Shown here: one piece after another, positions 62,997-64,000 of the stretch | Position numbering within the stretch: position 1 is the stretch's first letter | How the letters are laid out: every line of letters starts with the position of its first letter | From: an uncultured Psychroserpens sp. | GTDB lineage: Bacteria > Bacteroidota > Bacteroidia > Flavobacteriales > Flavobacteriaceae | Assembly: GCF_947503375.1 (NCBI RefSeq) | Contig: NZ_CANNDQ010000005.1 | Coordinates: 186,001-250,000, forward strand | Length of the DNA: 64,000 nt | Direction: 5' to 3' | Position numbers and translations under genes: made by a program | Notes under the pieces: model-generated | Seen by the model: only the letters and a program-made list of their open reading frames with translations | Databases searched by the model: none | Told to the model about the DNA's origin: nothing

Positions 62997-63586
62997 ATAA
63001 ATACTTTATCTAAAAACTGTTTGATACTTTCTTGATTTGCTTGTATCAATTGAGTCCTTGCTGCCTTGGTGTCGCTTGGTTTTTTATCTTGAGATAATTT
63101 AAACTTACCCTCCCAATTAGTAATGGAGATTTCAAACATTTTTATATAGTTTAAATTTCTATTAAGTCTTGGATTGTCTGGTTCTAAGATATATTTATGA
63201 TCTGGAGCCTCTAAGAATTCAGTCATTGTAATTAGTGATTGTTTTAAAGCCGCATTACTCTCAATAGCTTGAACTGTTCCTTTTAAATGCACTTTAATAT
63301 AATTCCACGTTGGCAATTGTGTGGTACCGTAAACACTTGGTGAGATGTAACATTGTGGACCAGAAAAAATAACAGTCACTTCCTTATTACCTTTCAATAG
63401 TTTTGCTTGAGGGTTGTAAATATCTATATGACCTATAAGTTTTTCGTTTTCAAAGATCAAAGGTAAATGTGTTACTAAAGGCTCATTTTTATCTACTGAG
63501 ATGAGTGTTGCTAATGGATAAGCCTTTATAACTTCTATAAGATGATCTTGGTTGTCGTCTAGATGATACTTTGGTGGATAATTCAA
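62993..63586 (-). CDS. PaiB-like FMN-binding regulator family protein
   Basis: 197 residues. The split-barrel FMN-binding fold of PaiB is seen in 'YPLATLISVDKNEPLVTHLPLIF', 'LIGHIDIYNPQAKLL' and 'VTVIFSGPQCYISPSVYGTTQLPTWNYIKVHLKGTV'. The start is TTG: no ATG exists in the upstream open frame, and the family's usual first residues (MYxPK) correspond to 'MNYPPK'. In Bacillus, PaiB represses protease and sporulation genes; here the role is unproved. Convergent with mpl. Confidence 0.85.
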   Translation of the reverse strand: MNYPPKYHLDDNQDHLIEVIKAYPLATLISVDKNEPLVTHLPLIFENEKLIGHIDIYNPQAKLLKGNKEVTVIFSGPQCYISPSVYGTTQLPTWNYIKVHLKGTVQAIESNAALKQSLITMTEFLEAPDHKYILEPDNPRLNRNLNYIKMFEISITNWEGKFKLSQDKKPSDTKAARTQLIQANQESIKQFLDKVFI

Positions 63587-63628
63587 AACTACAATTCGTG
63601 TATTACAAGGTTTAATCGTCTAAATTTA

Positions 63629-63659
63629 TTGCACCTGAAAGTTACAATATATATCTTTA
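63629..63659 (+). promoter_or_regulatory. Candidate radC promoter (leaderless arrangement)
   Basis: TTG, 20 bases, TATCTTTA (one mismatch to TAnnTTTG). The -7 box ends 4 bases before the ATG, so the transcript would start at the first codon. Confidence 0.5.
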
Positions 63660-63663
63660 TCTC

Positions 63664-64000
63664 ATGCACGATAAAACAGCTTCGTTTTCAATAAAGAATT
63701 GGTCACAAGATGACCAACCACGTGAAAAGCTCAGAGACAAAGGCAGGCTTACTTTGAGTGATGCCGAATTGATTGCGATCTTAATTGGTTCAGGTCATCG
63801 AAATGAAAGTGCTGTGGCATTAAGTAAACGTATTTTGGCTACCGTTGATAACAATCTCAACGAATTAGGTAAGTTGTCTTTAAATCAATTGATGGCATTC
63901 AAAGGTATTGGCGAAGCCAAAGCGATTTCAATTACAGCTGCTTTAGAACTAGGGCGAAGACGCAGAAGTGAAGGAGTACTAGAGAAAAATAAAATCACCT
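63664..64000 (+). CDS. radC: RadC-family protein, 3'-truncated by the window edge
   Basis: The first 112 residues are visible, from ATG at 63664 to the window end. 'SIKNWSQDDQPREKLRDKGRLTLSDAELIAILIGSG' and 'LNQLMAFKGIGEAKAISITAALELGRRRR' are the UPF0758/RadC N-terminal helix-hairpin-helix region. The metal-dependent JAB/MPN-like domain would lie beyond the window. The ORF is absent from the supplied track because it has no stop. The DNA-repair role of RadC is disputed; the protein is best named by family. Confidence 0.92.
   Translation, partial: MHDKTASFSIKNWSQDDQPREKLRDKGRLTLSDAELIAILIGSGHRNESAVALSKRILATVDNNLNELGKLSLNQLMAFKGIGEAKAISITAALELGRRRRSEGVLEKNKIT

Noticed and set aside
63584-63591. 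TAGTTTTG on the minus strand as a promoter for the PaiB-like gene
   Set aside because: It overlaps the only possible start codon (TTG), so transcription from it would begin inside the gene.

Overview
The window reads as chromosomal DNA of an AT-rich member of the Bacteroidota, almost certainly a gliding-type Flavobacteriaceae bacterium. The evidence is the gldK-gldL-gldM-gldN block (type IX secretion and gliding motor), a SusC/SusD pair, several TonB-dependent receptors with CarboxypepD_reg-like N-termini, lipoproteins with acidic residues right after the lipid-bearing cysteine, and repeated promoters of the Bacteroidota form TTG-N19-22-TAnnTTTG instead of sigma70-type boxes. Shine-Dalgarno sequences are mostly absent. 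I see no phage, insertion sequence, CRISPR array or rRNA. The only RNA gene is an initiator tRNA.

Layout. 1-2.6 kb: the 3' part of a TonB-dependent receptor followed by an exported heavy-metal-associated (HMA) protein, probably a metal-uptake pair. 2.7-5.1 kb: an MG2/plug outer-membrane-type protein on the minus strand. 5.3-12.2 kb: a minus-strand envelope and housekeeping run, miaB - sigma54 activator - small ORF - lptE - TPR protein - secG, then a separately promoted groES-groEL. 12.3-17.4 kb: a membrane protein, a lipoprotein, topA and a degenerate arginase-fold protein. 17.6-22.2 kb: gldKLMN, bounded by its own promoter and a strong terminator. 22.3-27 kb: an FAD oxidoreductase, DUF983 protein, ABC-F ATPase, CPXCG protein and a plant-type leucine-rich-repeat protein. 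27.1 kb: initiator tRNA-Met.

27.2-46.4 kb is the accessory part. It holds an exported protein of unknown role, a membrane-tethered TPR/HTH regulator, a fatty-acid/sterol hydroxylase and two lipoproteins. It continues with a transglutaminase-like protein beside a stand-alone CarboxypepD_reg protein, then a LytTR response regulator/LytS-type kinase pair. Divergent from that pair is a SusC-SusD-lipoprotein operon with no carbohydrate enzymes beside it. A minus-strand series of small or single-domain proteins follows (TolB-like propeller, exported DinB, NTF2-like, SMP-30-like lipoprotein, YCII). 46.5-64 kb returns mostly to core functions: a hydrolase-ankyrin fusion, a TrmH-family methyltransferase, era, der, a membrane protein/Xre regulator pair with an operator-like promoter, and an outer-membrane beta-barrel protein. 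These are followed by a LemA-TPM-TPM group, a MerR regulator, an M23 peptidase, alaS, an Mpl-like ligase, a PaiB-like protein and the 5' part of radC.

How the genes work together: SecG, LptE, GroESL, GldKLMN and the M23/Mpl genes serve protein export and envelope building. The GldK-N ring and motor would export T9SS cargo. The 33-43 kb block looks like a nutrient-uptake locus with its own two-component system, substrate unknown. Nothing in the window is a clearly new defence or mobile system. The best leads are the arginase-fold pseudoenzyme beside gldK, the hydrolase-ankyrin fusion, the operator-rich Xre promoter and the Sus/LytTR locus. Several ORF-track starts (TTG or GTG) were moved to downstream ATG codons, with reasons given per gene.
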